A DNA stretch of 64,000 nucleotides, taken from NCBI GenBank assembly GCA_964404445.1, contig CAYOJW010000002.1:496001-560000 (forward strand), written 5' to 3'. Shown one piece after another: positions 52,436 through 62,043 of this stretch. Origin of the DNA: UBA2336 sp964404445 (GTDB lineage Bacteria; Bacteroidota; Bacteroidia; Cytophagales; Cyclobacteriaceae). Made by a program: the position numbers and the translations under genes. The notes beneath the pieces are model-generated. The model did no database searches and was not told the origin of the DNA. It saw only the letters and a program-made list of their open reading frames with translations. Position 1 is the first letter of the stretch. The number at the start of each line of letters is the position of its first letter.

Positions 52436-54097
52436 ATGCTTAAAAAAATCACATGTATGCTGGGCGTTGCAGCCATTGTTGCAGGCTGCCAGCAAAAACC
52501 AGCGTTCGATCCGCAAGACGGGCTAATGTCTTTTACGGAAACCTCTTTTGAATCGCACCTTAAAACTTTATCGTCCGATGAGTTTATGGGCCGTATGCCT
52601 TTCACCGAAGGCGAAAAGAAAACACTGGCTTATTTAGAAGATGAAGTAAAAAAACTTGGCCTCGAACCCGCAAACGGTTCAAGCTATTTGCAGGAAGTGC
52701 CTTTAGTTGAGATCACTACCAAAACGGATTCCGTGATGAAAATTAAGGGCAGCAAAAATCTCATGAAACTAACCGGTTTGAAAGATTATGTAATCTGGAC
52801 GCCCCGTGCCGATCAGCAACAGATCAATCTCGAAAATGAAGAACTTATTTTCGCTGGTTACGGTGTTGTGGCACCCGAATACAACTGGAACGACTATGCC
52901 GGGTTAGATGTGAAAGGAAAAATTGTGTTGGTTGTTGTAAACGATCCGGGTTTTGGCGTTGGCGATTCGGCTTTCTTCAAAGGCAATACCATGACCTACT
53001 ATGGCCGCTGGACATACAAGTTCGAGGAAGCCGCACGACAAGGTGCAAAAGGATGCCTCATCATCCATGACGATGTACCGGCAGGTTATGGATTTTGGGT
53101 AGTGCAAAACAGTTGGAACACATCAAAGCTTTACCTTGATACACGCGGTAAAGAAAACAACGTATGTTCGGCCGTAGGCTGGGTATCGCAGCCCGCAGCT
53201 AAAAAATTATTTGAAGCAGCCAACATCAATTATGCCGAAGCGCTTTCGCGGGCGCACAAGCAAGGGTTTAAAGCCGAGCCGATGAATCTCACGCTATCGT
53301 TAGCGATGCAGGTAAAAGCGAAATACGATAAGTCGTACAACATTGCCGCGAAAATTACCGGTGCCACGCAACCCAATGAATACCTGATCTATTCAACACA
53401 CTGGGATCATTTAGGTATTGGCAAACCCGATGAAACCGGTGACACAATTTACAATGGCGCGTTAGACAATGCCAGCGGCAGCGCAGGGTTGCTTGAAATT
53501 GCAAAAGCGTTTACTTCGTTAAAAAACAAACCCAACCGTTCGGTCGTGTTTCTTTGGGTAACAGCCGAAGAGCAAGGCTTGTTAGGTTCGGCCTATTATG
53601 CCGAAAACCCTATTTATCCGAAAGAAAAAACAGTAGCGAACATCAATATCGATGGCATTAATCCTTACGGAAAAACCAAAGACATTGTATTGGTAGGCAT
53701 GGGGCAATCAGATATGGAAGATTACCTGAACGAAGAAGCCAGGCGCGTTGGCCGGTATGTTTCGCCCGAACCAAATCCCGTAGCCGGATATTATTTCCGT
53801 TCCGATCACTTCTGTTTTGCCAAAATCGGGATACCCGCACTTTATACCAACGATGGCTTTGATGATGTTGAACACGGCCCGGAATATGGGAAACAACGCC
53901 AAAGCGATTATGTGGCAAAATATTACCACAAACCGTCAGACGAATACGATACTTCGCGCTGGAAGTTAGACGGAGCCATTGAAGATTTAAAACTATTGTT
54001 TAACGTTGGTAAGCGAATTTCATCAGAAAATACATGGCCACAATGGAAAACAACTTCCGAATTCAAAGCAATACGCGATGCGTACATGAATAAATAA
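52436..54097 (+). CDS. M28-family metallopeptidase lipoprotein
   Basis: A 553-residue protein. Signal peptide with lipobox AAIVAGC (MLKKITCMLGVAAIVAGC). A PA-like inserted segment runs about 110-240. The M28 zinc-binding residues appear in order: YSTHWDHLGIG, GALDNASGSAGLLEIA, WVTAEEQGLLGSAYY, NINIDGINPYG and a later His (KYYHKPSDEYD). It is an aminopeptidase or carboxypeptidase-like enzyme attached to the periplasmic or outer-membrane face. No operon partner; a strong terminator follows. Confidence 0.93.
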   Translation: MLKKITCMLGVAAIVAGCQQKPAFDPQDGLMSFTETSFESHLKTLSSDEFMGRMPFTEGEKKTLAYLEDEVKKLGLEPANGSSYLQEVPLVEITTKTDSVMKIKGSKNLMKLTGLKDYVIWTPRADQQQINLENEELIFAGYGVVAPEYNWNDYAGLDVKGKIVLVVVNDPGFGVGDSAFFKGNTMTYYGRWTYKFEEAARQGAKGCLIIHDDVPAGYGFWVVQNSWNTSKLYLDTRGKENNVCSAVGWVSQPAAKKLFEAANINYAEALSRAHKQGFKAEPMNLTLSLAMQVKAKYDKSYNIAAKITGATQPNEYLIYSTHWDHLGIGKPDETGDTIYNGALDNASGSAGLLEIAKAFTSLKNKPNRSVVFLWVTAEEQGLLGSAYYAENPIYPKEKTVANINIDGINPYGKTKDIVLVGMGQSDMEDYLNEEARRVGRYVSPEPNPVAGYYFRSDHFCFAKIGIPALYTNDGFDDVEHGPEYGKQRQSDYVAKYYHKPSDEYDTSRWKLDGAIEDLKLLFNVGKRISSENTWPQWKTTSEFKAIRDAYMNK

Positions 54098-54120
54098 CAA
54101 AAAAACTTACAGCTATTAAG

Positions 54121-54153
54121 TAAAAGCCCTGACGTGTTTCGTCAGGGCTTTTG
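54121..54153. terminator. Bidirectional terminator after the M28 gene
   Basis: AAAAGCCCTGACG and CGTCAGGGCTTTT, a perfect 13-bp stem around TGTTT, between convergent genes. Confidence 0.9.
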
Positions 54154-54196
54154 CGTTATCCTATTGATGCATTGTCGAAAAAAAAATTGTTTGTAA

Positions 54197-56215
54197 CTAT
54201 TCCATTTCCGTTATGGTAAATTCAACACGCCTGTTGAGTTTGCGAACTTCTTCACTGTCGCCCGGTTGCAACGGTTTCGATTTACCAAACCCTTTGGCTG
54301 TTAAGCGTGTGGCATCAATGCCATTCTGTACAAGAAAAGCATGGACAGCCTGCGCACGTTTCAGGCTAAGCGGATTGTTATACGCATCGGTACCCACATT
54401 GTCGGTATGGCCTGCGATTTCAATTTTCATCGATGGATTTTTCTTCAGCAATCCCGCCAACCGGTTCAACTCGGCATGCGACTCCTTTTTCAGATCTGAT
54501 TTATTAAAATCGAAAAAGAGGTTATTCAGCCTGATAGCCACACCCTTTTCGATGGGAACAAGGTAGAGATCACGTGTAATTTCTTTGAACGTATCGAGCT
54601 TGCTCAAATCTATATTGTCACTGATCGGATAATAATTAACGGCATCGGCCAGAAACTCATAGTTTTTCCCCGACTGCAAAACAATGCTGTATTGGCCGTC
54701 TATCGCATTCGAGTTGGCCAATCCTAAATTTTCTCCGGTTAAAATGTTTTGGTACGAAATGCGTGAGGCCAGCGGTTGTTTGGTTTTTGCATCAAGCACT
54801 TTTCCTTTTACCAATACCACGGGCTGAGGGCGGGCGCTTTGCGGAACTTTTTTTCTAAAAATATCACTCTTATTGTTTCGTCCGGCTGATATATAGTAAA
54901 CGTACGAGCCATCGGCAGTGAATGTGTAATAGGCATCCCATTTAGGTGTGTTTAGATCAGGCCCCAGGTTTTTCGGTTCTGTCCAGTTTTCCCAGGTATC
55001 ATCCAATCGCTGTGTCATAAACACATCGTTACTTCCATAGCCGGGCAGCCCGCTTGTTGAATAATACAACGTCCGTTCATCGGCAGCTAAAAAAGGTGAT
55101 GTTTCGCTCTCAGGGGTATTGACAACCGGCCCCAGGTTTTTGGGTTCGCTCCACGTGCTGTCGCTTTGCAAAAAACTAACATGCACATCTTTCGATCCCT
55201 GCCCGCTGTCGCGCTGAATGGCCATGAGTAATATTTTTCCGGAAGCAGAGAGATTATATTCGGCATACTGACTGTTATTGTATAAATTTTTAATTTCTAA
55301 TTTTTTCGGGAAGCCCCACTCGTTTCCTTCTTTTTGTGAAATGGATACCCCTTTGCTTGCCGTGCCATCCGGTTTATAAACGTTTATCACCAGCAGCGTT
55401 TGTCCGTCTGGCGATATTCCTGAGGTAGAGTTATTATGCACGTTGTTGACAGGAGCCGAAAGTTTTTGAGCCGGAGAGAAAGTTCCGTCAGCGTTCAGTT
55501 CGCTAAACCAAATGCTTTGTTTGCTAATGGGCGCTACATTGTCCGGGTGATCCTGCCGTGTAAAGTACAATGTTTTGTTATCGTACGAAATAATCGGGGC
55601 AATTTCTGCAGTGGGCGAATTAATCCCGTCACCTAAATCTTCACGTTCGCTAACAATGCCGTAATCTTTAATCAGGTTAATACCAAGTTTTACAGAATCA
55701 CGGGTATCGGCAATGCCAATGGCATCGATGTATTCAAAACCTTTCACTAATGCGGTGTTTAACGTAATCTTAACCGAGGCCACGTTGTATGGTGTGCGGT
55801 CTATAAACAAATAATTCCAACGGCCTGAAGTCTTTGGTTTTTCGGGTGCAGCATTCTCAAAAATCGTATAGGCCATACCGGCCTCATCGTACACATCAAC
55901 TTTAACAACACAACCCGCATTTGCCGGTTCGGCAATAATCACTTGTTGTATAGGCATTGGTTTTTCGTACGCCACGTGAATCCATTCGGGGCTCTCGTTT
56001 TCGGCAGTAGCCGGAACCCACGCACATGCCGTTGTACCAAATACAGGGTATTTACTGGGCTTACCCAACACCTGAATTGCATTAAACCGTTTAGGTTCTT
56101 TCTCGTTGTTGTTTTCACTTGAAAAGCCTGTCAGGCTACTGGCCCACTGAACCTGTTGGGCAAAAGTTGTTGTACCTATAAATAAGAACAGCGCAAATAC
56201 AATAATTCTTTTCAT
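54197..56215 (-). CDS. OmpA-family protein with PD40/WD40-like repeats
   Basis: A 672-residue exported protein with a signal peptide (FALFLFIGTTTFAQQ). About residues 190-460 carry PD40-type beta-propeller repeats (YFTRQDHPDN, YYSTSGLPGYGSNDVFM, YYISAGRNNKSDIF); a carboxypeptidase-regulatory-like segment follows (VKGKVLDAKTKQPLASRI); the C terminus is an OmpA peptidoglycan-binding domain with GHTDNVGTDAYNNPLSLKRA and GFGKSKP. It tethers the outer membrane to peptidoglycan. Sister proteins serve in type IX secretion, but no PorE-like lipobox is present. Confidence 0.9.
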   Translation of the reverse strand: MKRIIVFALFLFIGTTTFAQQVQWASSLTGFSSENNNEKEPKRFNAIQVLGKPSKYPVFGTTACAWVPATAENESPEWIHVAYEKPMPIQQVIIAEPANAGCVVKVDVYDEAGMAYTIFENAAPEKPKTSGRWNYLFIDRTPYNVASVKITLNTALVKGFEYIDAIGIADTRDSVKLGINLIKDYGIVSEREDLGDGINSPTAEIAPIISYDNKTLYFTRQDHPDNVAPISKQSIWFSELNADGTFSPAQKLSAPVNNVHNNSTSGISPDGQTLLVINVYKPDGTASKGVSISQKEGNEWGFPKKLEIKNLYNNSQYAEYNLSASGKILLMAIQRDSGQGSKDVHVSFLQSDSTWSEPKNLGPVVNTPESETSPFLAADERTLYYSTSGLPGYGSNDVFMTQRLDDTWENWTEPKNLGPDLNTPKWDAYYTFTADGSYVYYISAGRNNKSDIFRKKVPQSARPQPVVLVKGKVLDAKTKQPLASRISYQNILTGENLGLANSNAIDGQYSIVLQSGKNYEFLADAVNYYPISDNIDLSKLDTFKEITRDLYLVPIEKGVAIRLNNLFFDFNKSDLKKESHAELNRLAGLLKKNPSMKIEIAGHTDNVGTDAYNNPLSLKRAQAVHAFLVQNGIDATRLTAKGFGKSKPLQPGDSEEVRKLNRRVEFTITEME

Positions 56216-56388
56216 ATCCGGAGTTAAGTAAAACGCTAAACTACATGGCTACGCTACACCAAACCATACCGTGAAACCCGTATTTTATGCATACCGTCTT
56301 TCGGTTTATACGAAGCCTGCAAATCTGCCTAACCCCTGTTAGCTTCTTCTTTCACTTATCTGTATTTTTAAGCCTTTAATGCCGAAAT

Positions 56389-59300
56389 ATGAGCACGCAA
56401 GCAGTTAGCGCACCCAAGAAAGAGAAAACACAAAGCATGGCGGGGCATCAGGCACCTCCTCCCTATAAACCCAAAAATAAAGTACGCATTGTAACGGCTG
56501 CCAGCCTGTTTGACGGGCACGATGCTGCCATCAACATTATGCGCAGAATTATTCAGGCAACTGGTGTAGAGGTAATTCACCTCGGCCACGACCGCAGCGT
56601 GGAAGAAGTGGTAAACACCGCCATCCAGGAAGATGCACAAGCCATAGCCATGACCAGCTACCAGGGTGGGCATAACGAATATTTTAAATACATGTACGAC
56701 TTGCTTCAGGAAAAGGGAGCCGGCCACATTAAAATTTTTGGTGGTGGCGGTGGTGTTATCCTTCCGGAAGAAATTAAAGAACTGATGGAGCATGGCATCA
56801 CTAAAATTTATTCGCCTGACGATGGCCGCGCAATGGGGTTGCAGGGAATGATTAACGACCTGATAGAGAAGAGTGATTATCCAACCGGAAAAACAGTAAG
56901 CAGTAAGCAGTTGGCCGTTGGCAATCATTTGGAGATTGCTCAACTCATCTCAGCTGCTGAAAACTATTCTGATGAACACCGCGGCCTTCTAAACGATATC
57001 CACAAAAAAGCAGAACAATCGAAAGCTCCGGTACTGGGTATAACCGGAACGGGCGGTGCGGGTAAATCATCGATGGTGGATGAACTTGTAAGGCGTTTCC
57101 TCATCGACTTTAAAGATAAAAATATCGGGATCGTTTCTGTTGATCCGTCTAAACGCAAAACCGGTGGAGCTTTGCTGGGCGATCGTATTCGCATGAATGC
57201 CATCAACAACAAACGCGTGTATATGCGTTCGCTCGCTACACGCCAAAGCAACCTTGCATTATCAGCCTATGTAAAAGAGGCCATCAACATTTTAAAGGCA
57301 TCGGGTTTTGATCTGATTATTTTAGAAACTTCGGGTATTGGCCAAAGCGATACCGAAATTCTCGACCATAGCAATGTATCACTTTACGTGATGACGCCCG
57401 AATACGGAGCCGCTACGCAACTCGAAAAAATCGACATGCTTGATTTTGCTGATGTGATTGCGCTAAACAAGTTTGATAAGCGTGGTGGGTTGGATGCCTT
57501 GCGCGATGTAAAAAAACAATACCAGCGCAACCATCAGCTATGGAATAAGAAGCCCGAGGATATGCCCGTGTTTGGTACCATCGCTTCGCAGTTTAATGAT
57601 CCTGGAACAAACCGGCTGTATAAACACATTGTTGAAAAGATTGCTGAGAAAACACATGCCAATTTAAAATCATCGTTCGAGATCACCCACGAAATGTCGG
57701 AGAAGGTGTTTGTTATCCCACCTCACCGCACACGTTACCTAAGCGAAATTTCTGAAAACAACCGCAGCTATGATGAATGGGTGAATGCACAGGCAACCGT
57801 TGCCGAAAAACTGTTCGCCATTTCCAAAACCATTGAATCATTTACTAGTCAGCCTGATATTAAAAAAGTATTGCAGGCCGAATTCGATCGTATAAAGTTG
57901 AATCTCGATCCTAAAAACTGGCAGATCATTGAAACCTGGGGCGACCGGGTAAAGCAATACAGGGAACCACTCTTTAAGTTTAAAGTACGCGATAAAGAAA
58001 TCGGCATTCAAACACACAGCGAGTCACTGTCGCATTTGCAAATACCGAAAGTAGCGTTGCCAAAATATTCCAACTGGGGCGATTTATTAAAATGGAACTT
58101 ACAGGAAAACGTTCCGGGTGAGTTTCCTTACACGGCAGGCATTTATCCGTTTAAGCGCGAAGGCGAAGACCCTACCCGTATGTTTGCCGGTGAAGGCGGG
58201 CCGGAACGAACAAACAGAAGGTTTCACTACGTGAGCATGGCCATGCCCGCCAAACGATTGTCAACCGCGTTTGATTCGGTAACACTTTACGGAAACGATC
58301 CTGACTACCGCCCGGATATTTATGGTAAGATTGGTAACTCAGGCGTAAGCATCTGTTGTTTAGACGATGCCAAAAAACTATACAGCGGTTTCAACTTAGC
58401 CGATCCGAAAACATCGGTATCCATGACCATCAACGGCCCTGCGCCTATGTTGCTCGGGTATTTTATGAATGCTGCCATCGATCAGCAGTGTGAGATATAC
58501 ATTAAGAAGAATGGACTTGAAGAAGAAGTTCAAAATAAAATCAAAAGTCTGTACTCCTCCCCCTCTCCTGTGGAGAGGGGGCCGGGGGGTGAGGTCAGAC
58601 GTCCTTCATATCAAGGCAGTCTGCCCAAAGGCAATGATGGCTTAGGCTTAATGTTGTTAGGCGTAACAGGCGATCAGGTTTTACCGAAAGATGTCTATGA
58701 AAAAATCAAGGTCGGAACGTTATCGCAGGTGCGCGGTACGGTGCAGGCCGATATTCTGAAAGAAGATCAGGCACAAAACACTTGTATCTTCTCTACCGAG
58801 TTTGCATTGCGCCTGATGGGCGATGTGCAGCAATACTTTATTGGCCACAACGTGCGGAATTTTTATTCTGTTTCCATTTCGGGTTATCACATTGCAGAGG
58901 CGGGTGCAAATCCTATCACGCAGTTGGCATTTACCCTCGCCAATGGTTTCACGTATGTGGAATATTATTTGAGTCGCGGCATGGACATTAACGACTTCGC
59001 TCCTAACCTGTCGTTTTTCTTTAGCAACGGTATCGACCCTGAGTATGCCGTAATCGGCCGTGTGGCACGCAGAATATGGGCCAAGGCTATGAAGAAAAAA
59101 TATGGCGCCAATGCCCGCAGCCAGATGTTGAAATATCATATTCAAACATCGGGTCGTTCGTTGCACGCGCAGGAAATTGACTTCAACGACATCCGCACAA
59201 CATTACAGGCGCTTTACGCGATTTATGATAACTGTAATTCGCTGCACACCAACGCCTACGATGAAGCCATTACCACACCCACCGAAGAAAGTGTGCGCAG

Positions 59301-59832
59301 GGCGATGGCTATTCAACTCATCATCAACAAAGAATTAGGACTTGCCAAAAACGAAAATCCAATTCAGGGTTCGTTTATCATTGAAGAACTTACAGATTTA
59401 GTAGAAGAAGCAGTGCTTACCGAGTTCGATCGCATTACCGAACGCGGTGGTGTGTTGGGTGCGATGGAAACCATGTACCAGCGCGGAAAAATTCAGGAAG
59501 AAAGTTTGTATTACGAAACATTGAAGCACACAGGCGAATACCCGATTATTGGCGTGAATACTTTTTTAAGTTCAAAGGGATCGCCCACCATTATTCCGCA
59601 GGAAGTAATTCGCGCCACCACCGAAGAAAAAGAATACCAGATTACCATGCTTCAGCACCTGCATGCCTCACATGGCGAAAAAGCAAAGGCCATGTTAGAA
59701 CGTGTGAAACACGCAGCCGTTCAAAATAAAAATATTTTTGAAGAACTTATGGAAGCTTGCAAAGTGTGCTCGCTGGGCGAAATCACCAAAGCGTTGTTTG
59801 AGGTTGGAGGGCAATATCGCAGGAATATGTAA
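56389..59832 (+). CDS. icmF: Fused isobutyryl-CoA mutase IcmF (B12-domain, GTPase chaperone, mutase)
   Basis: A 1147-residue three-part enzyme. B12-binding domain (about 25-160) with DGHDAAINIMRRI and TSYQGGHNEY; GTPase chaperone MeaI-like (about 200-450) with Walker A TGTGGAGKSSMVDEL and switch-like LETSGIGQSDTE; then the mutase barrel (from about 570) with GVTGDQVLPK and AEAGANPITQ. It isomerises isobutyryl- and butyryl-CoA with adenosylcobalamin, and the GTPase protects cofactor loading. Residues about 723-736 (SSPSPVERGPGGEV) are encoded by a palindromic repeat, at 58555-58596, inserted in frame between KIKSLY and RRPSYQGSLPKGNDG. Monocistronic with a strong terminator. Confidence 0.94.
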   Translation: MSTQAVSAPKKEKTQSMAGHQAPPPYKPKNKVRIVTAASLFDGHDAAINIMRRIIQATGVEVIHLGHDRSVEEVVNTAIQEDAQAIAMTSYQGGHNEYFKYMYDLLQEKGAGHIKIFGGGGGVILPEEIKELMEHGITKIYSPDDGRAMGLQGMINDLIEKSDYPTGKTVSSKQLAVGNHLEIAQLISAAENYSDEHRGLLNDIHKKAEQSKAPVLGITGTGGAGKSSMVDELVRRFLIDFKDKNIGIVSVDPSKRKTGGALLGDRIRMNAINNKRVYMRSLATRQSNLALSAYVKEAINILKASGFDLIILETSGIGQSDTEILDHSNVSLYVMTPEYGAATQLEKIDMLDFADVIALNKFDKRGGLDALRDVKKQYQRNHQLWNKKPEDMPVFGTIASQFNDPGTNRLYKHIVEKIAEKTHANLKSSFEITHEMSEKVFVIPPHRTRYLSEISENNRSYDEWVNAQATVAEKLFAISKTIESFTSQPDIKKVLQAEFDRIKLNLDPKNWQIIETWGDRVKQYREPLFKFKVRDKEIGIQTHSESLSHLQIPKVALPKYSNWGDLLKWNLQENVPGEFPYTAGIYPFKREGEDPTRMFAGEGGPERTNRRFHYVSMAMPAKRLSTAFDSVTLYGNDPDYRPDIYGKIGNSGVSICCLDDAKKLYSGFNLADPKTSVSMTINGPAPMLLGYFMNAAIDQQCEIYIKKNGLEEEVQNKIKSLYSSPSPVERGPGGEVRRPSYQGSLPKGNDGLGLMLLGVTGDQVLPKDVYEKIKVGTLSQVRGTVQADILKEDQAQNTCIFSTEFALRLMGDVQQYFIGHNVRNFYSVSISGYHIAEAGANPITQLAFTLANGFTYVEYYLSRGMDINDFAPNLSFFFSNGIDPEYAVIGRVARRIWAKAMKKKYGANARSQMLKYHIQTSGRSLHAQEIDFNDIRTTLQALYAIYDNCNSLHTNAYDEAITTPTEESVRRAMAIQLIINKELGLAKNENPIQGSFIIEELTDLVEEAVLTEFDRITERGGVLGAMETMYQRGKIQEESLYYETLKHTGEYPIIGVNTFLSSKGSPTIIPQEVIRATTEEKEYQITMLQHLHASHGEKAKAMLERVKHAAVQNKNIFEELMEACKVCSLGEITKALFEVGGQYRRNM
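58555..58596 (+). repeat. Palindromic repeat inserted in frame in icmF
   Basis: CCCCCTCTCC-tgt-GGAGAGGGGG (58559-58581) is a perfect 10-bp hairpin, followed by the GC-rich CCGGGGGGTGAGG. Length about 42 bases (14 codons), so the reading frame is preserved. The same kind of element is normally found between genes in Bacteroidota genomes (established pattern); here it is in coding sequence. Confidence 0.75.
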
Positions 59833-59836
59833 TCAT

Positions 59837-59873
59837 AAAAAAGTCTTGCACGGAAAACCATGCAAGACTTTTT
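59837..59873. terminator. Bidirectional terminator after icmF
   Basis: AAAAAGTCTTGCA and TGCAAGACTTTTT, a 13-bp stem around 10 bases, between convergent genes. Confidence 0.9.
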
Positions 59874-59894
59874 AACTCAACCTAAACCTGTTTT

Positions 59895-60479
59895 TTATTT
59901 TGTGATTGTCCGGCTTTGCACCAAGCCATTGCTGTCACGGACTTCGATGGTTACTGCTCCTTTTAATTCGCTTAGATCATAAGCACGGGTAGCCTGACCG
60001 TTCACTTTTCTGTTATCTGAAAACAATGCCTGGCCTGCATCATCCAAAATGTTCACCGTTACCGTTGTTTCACCTTTGCTAAACAACGCTACCGTACAAC
60101 CAAATTTTTCTTTGTTCTGGATAATGGAAGACAAAACCTCTACCCGCTTGCTATCGGTATAGCTGATTTTTTCTACAGCACGACCGTTTTCATCTTCCAA
60201 CACTATAAAATAATCACCAAACGGAAGGGCTTCGAGATTATACGGCCTTACAAAGCCAGTTGCTTTTTTAATAGCCTCGGTAAACACCTCTTTACCAGTA
60301 ACCGCATTGTAAATGGTTACAACTACTTTTCCCGCTTTATCGGAGCGGTAATGCACCCGAACAACCTTGTCTTTTAAACTAACCGACATATCGGCTGTTG
60401 CCAACAGCGGGGCCGGACCTGCGAATGCAATACTGCTCATCATCATTAATCCACCGAACATGATACTCATTTTTTTCAT
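59895..60479 (-). CDS. Secreted beta-sandwich protein of unknown function
   Basis: A 194-residue exported protein with signal peptide MKKMSIMFGGLMMMSSIAFAG. Two beta-sandwich halves follow: VSLKDKVVRVHYRSDKAGKVVVTIYN with YNLEALPFGDYFIVLED, and VNILDDAGQALFSDNRKVNG with YDLSELKGAVTIEVRD. The phrase 'YDLSELK...V' resembles the Por-secretion C-terminal or DUF3244-type domains, which often appear in type IX-secreted Bacteroidota proteins. Function is unknown. Monocistronic, ending close to the icmF terminator. Confidence 0.7.
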   Translation of the reverse strand: MKKMSIMFGGLMMMSSIAFAGPAPLLATADMSVSLKDKVVRVHYRSDKAGKVVVTIYNAVTGKEVFTEAIKKATGFVRPYNLEALPFGDYFIVLEDENGRAVEKISYTDSKRVEVLSSIIQNKEKFGCTVALFSKGETTVTVNILDDAGQALFSDNRKVNGQATRAYDLSELKGAVTIEVRDSNGLVQSRTITK

Positions 60480-60861
60480 TTTACTTTACCGTTTATGTTG
60501 TATGTATTGATTATGCCTTTTAAAAACTATGGGTTCGTGTTGTGAAACCAATATGGTTAGTTGTTCATCAGTTATACCGTCTGAGTAATGGCTGATGTTA
60601 CGGTAAGGCTCAGGTTTGCAGTACATCTTTACAGACGAATGCAACCGTTATAAGGTTGCGTGATAGCGATAAATATGTTGTTAAAAGAAGTTAACCTTAT
60701 CGTAACCGGTCAAACAAATAAAATGCGGCTCTAACGGTAAAGTGCAAAAAAGGATTAGGCGTTTTAAGAAAATTACCAAACAAAAAAAATTACACATAGC
60801 TGTAACATTTCCACACTTCAAAACTGAACAGTGTGTGTACCGAAAACGGTCAGCCGGTATG
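60480..60861. other. Intergenic region with no recognised gene
   Basis: About 380 bases separate the secreted-protein start from the LON-domain stop. I see no ORF with coding character, no tRNA and no TAnnTTTG element. Sequence is AT-rich near 60700-60800. It may hold the minus promoter of the secreted protein gene just right of 60480. Confidence 0.4.
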
Positions 60862-61440
60862 TTAATTTAAGTGAAAAATGCCTTGACTGCGGGCTAATTG
60901 CTCGTGCAGTTGCAACTGGTAGCGGATACGCTGTATGAGGAAATGCTCAAGACTATCGGCTTGTGCCGTTAAAAAATCGTACCGGTCGCTTGGGTTCAGG
61001 TTTAAGACCACGGCCACATCGAACCGCGAAACGGGCTCACTGAGCCGGGTATGCTCGGCCAGTTGAAATTCTTCAAAAACACCCCTGAGTTTCTGCGTGA
61101 TGGCTTCGTGCGGCCGTACATTCCATGAGGTTATGTCTCCGGCACCGTATTTTTTGGATTTATAACTCCGGTAAAGTTTTTCGAGGGTAAACACATCGTA
61201 GCATTTCACCACGATGTCGGCCTCGCCACCCGCATACCTGCGGATAACACGTTCTAACTTTACCAAAGCCCCGATGCGCTGTTTGTTAATGGCATGGTTG
61301 AAGAAAATCCCAAAGGCAATATCGTCTGTTTCGGCATCGTGCAACAGTTCGCGGTAACGCGGTTCAAAAATATGAAGCGGAACCAATTCGCCCGGAAGGG
61401 GCAAAATGGTAAGCGGAAACATGGGTGTTAACTTCGTCAT
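60862..61440 (-). CDS. LON peptidase substrate-binding domain protein
   Basis: A 192-residue protein with the N-terminal domain of Lon alone: PMFPLTILPLPGELVPLHIFEPRYREL and the later IGALVKLERVIRR. No AAA or peptidase domain follows, so it is a free-standing LON domain of the YcaL/CRBN type found in many bacteria. Role unknown; may bind unfolded proteins. It lies 25 bases after apt, on the same strand, so the two may be co-transcribed. Confidence 0.9.
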   Translation of the reverse strand: MTKLTPMFPLTILPLPGELVPLHIFEPRYRELLHDAETDDIAFGIFFNHAINKQRIGALVKLERVIRRYAGGEADIVVKCYDVFTLEKLYRSYKSKKYGAGDITSWNVRPHEAITQKLRGVFEEFQLAEHTRLSEPVSRFDVAVVLNLNPSDRYDFLTAQADSLEHFLIQRIRYQLQLHEQLARSQGIFHLN

Positions 61441-61465
61441 GCCGGAGGTGTTACTCCATCAGTCG

Positions 61466-61999
61466 TTAAAACGATACAATATATTTCGACTGAACGTTAA
61501 AATTGTTCAGAAGTTTCTCTTCGCCTGCTAAAAATGAGAGGTTAATTAAAAACGAAAACCCGGCTACCTGCCCTCCCAAACGTTGAATCAACTGACCGGC
61601 CGCACCTGCCGTACCGCCTGTGGCTAACAGGTCGTCATGCACCAATACATTCCAGCCTTTCCGAATGGCATCTTCATGCACTTCTACAACAGCCGTACCG
61701 TATTCGAGGGCATACTCCTGCGATATGGTTTTATAGGGCAGCTTCCCCGCCTTGCGCATCGGTACAAAGGCACAATTCATTTCCTGCGCCAGCAACGAAC
61801 CGAAAATAAAGCCCCTGGCTTCCACGGCTGCGATGGCATCTATTTTTTGATCACGGTATTGCGCAGCAATGGCCATTACAATTTCTTTCACCAGAACAGG
61901 GTCGGCCAAAACAGGCGTAATGTCTTTAAACAAAATACCGGGTTTGGGAAAATCAGGTACATCGCGGATTACGCGCTGCACTTTTTGCTGAAGTGTCAT
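61466..61999 (-). CDS. apt: Adenine phosphoribosyltransferase
   Basis: A 177-residue enzyme. The PRPP motif is NVLVHDDLLATGGTA, and AVEARGFIFGSLLA and PMRKAGKLPYKTISQEYALEYG are typical APRT segments. It salvages adenine to AMP in the cytoplasm. The open frame starts one codon earlier with TTG 62002, but ATG 61999 is the natural start. Followed by a LON-domain gene. Confidence 0.94.
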   Translation of the reverse strand: MTLQQKVQRVIRDVPDFPKPGILFKDITPVLADPVLVKEIVMAIAAQYRDQKIDAIAAVEARGFIFGSLLAQEMNCAFVPMRKAGKLPYKTISQEYALEYGTAVVEVHEDAIRKGWNVLVHDDLLATGGTAGAAGQLIQRLGGQVAGFSFLINLSFLAGEEKLLNNFNVQSKYIVSF

Positions 62000-62043
62000 C
62001 AATCAAAAAAGAATTAATCGTTAAAGATAGCAATCGGGAGCGA

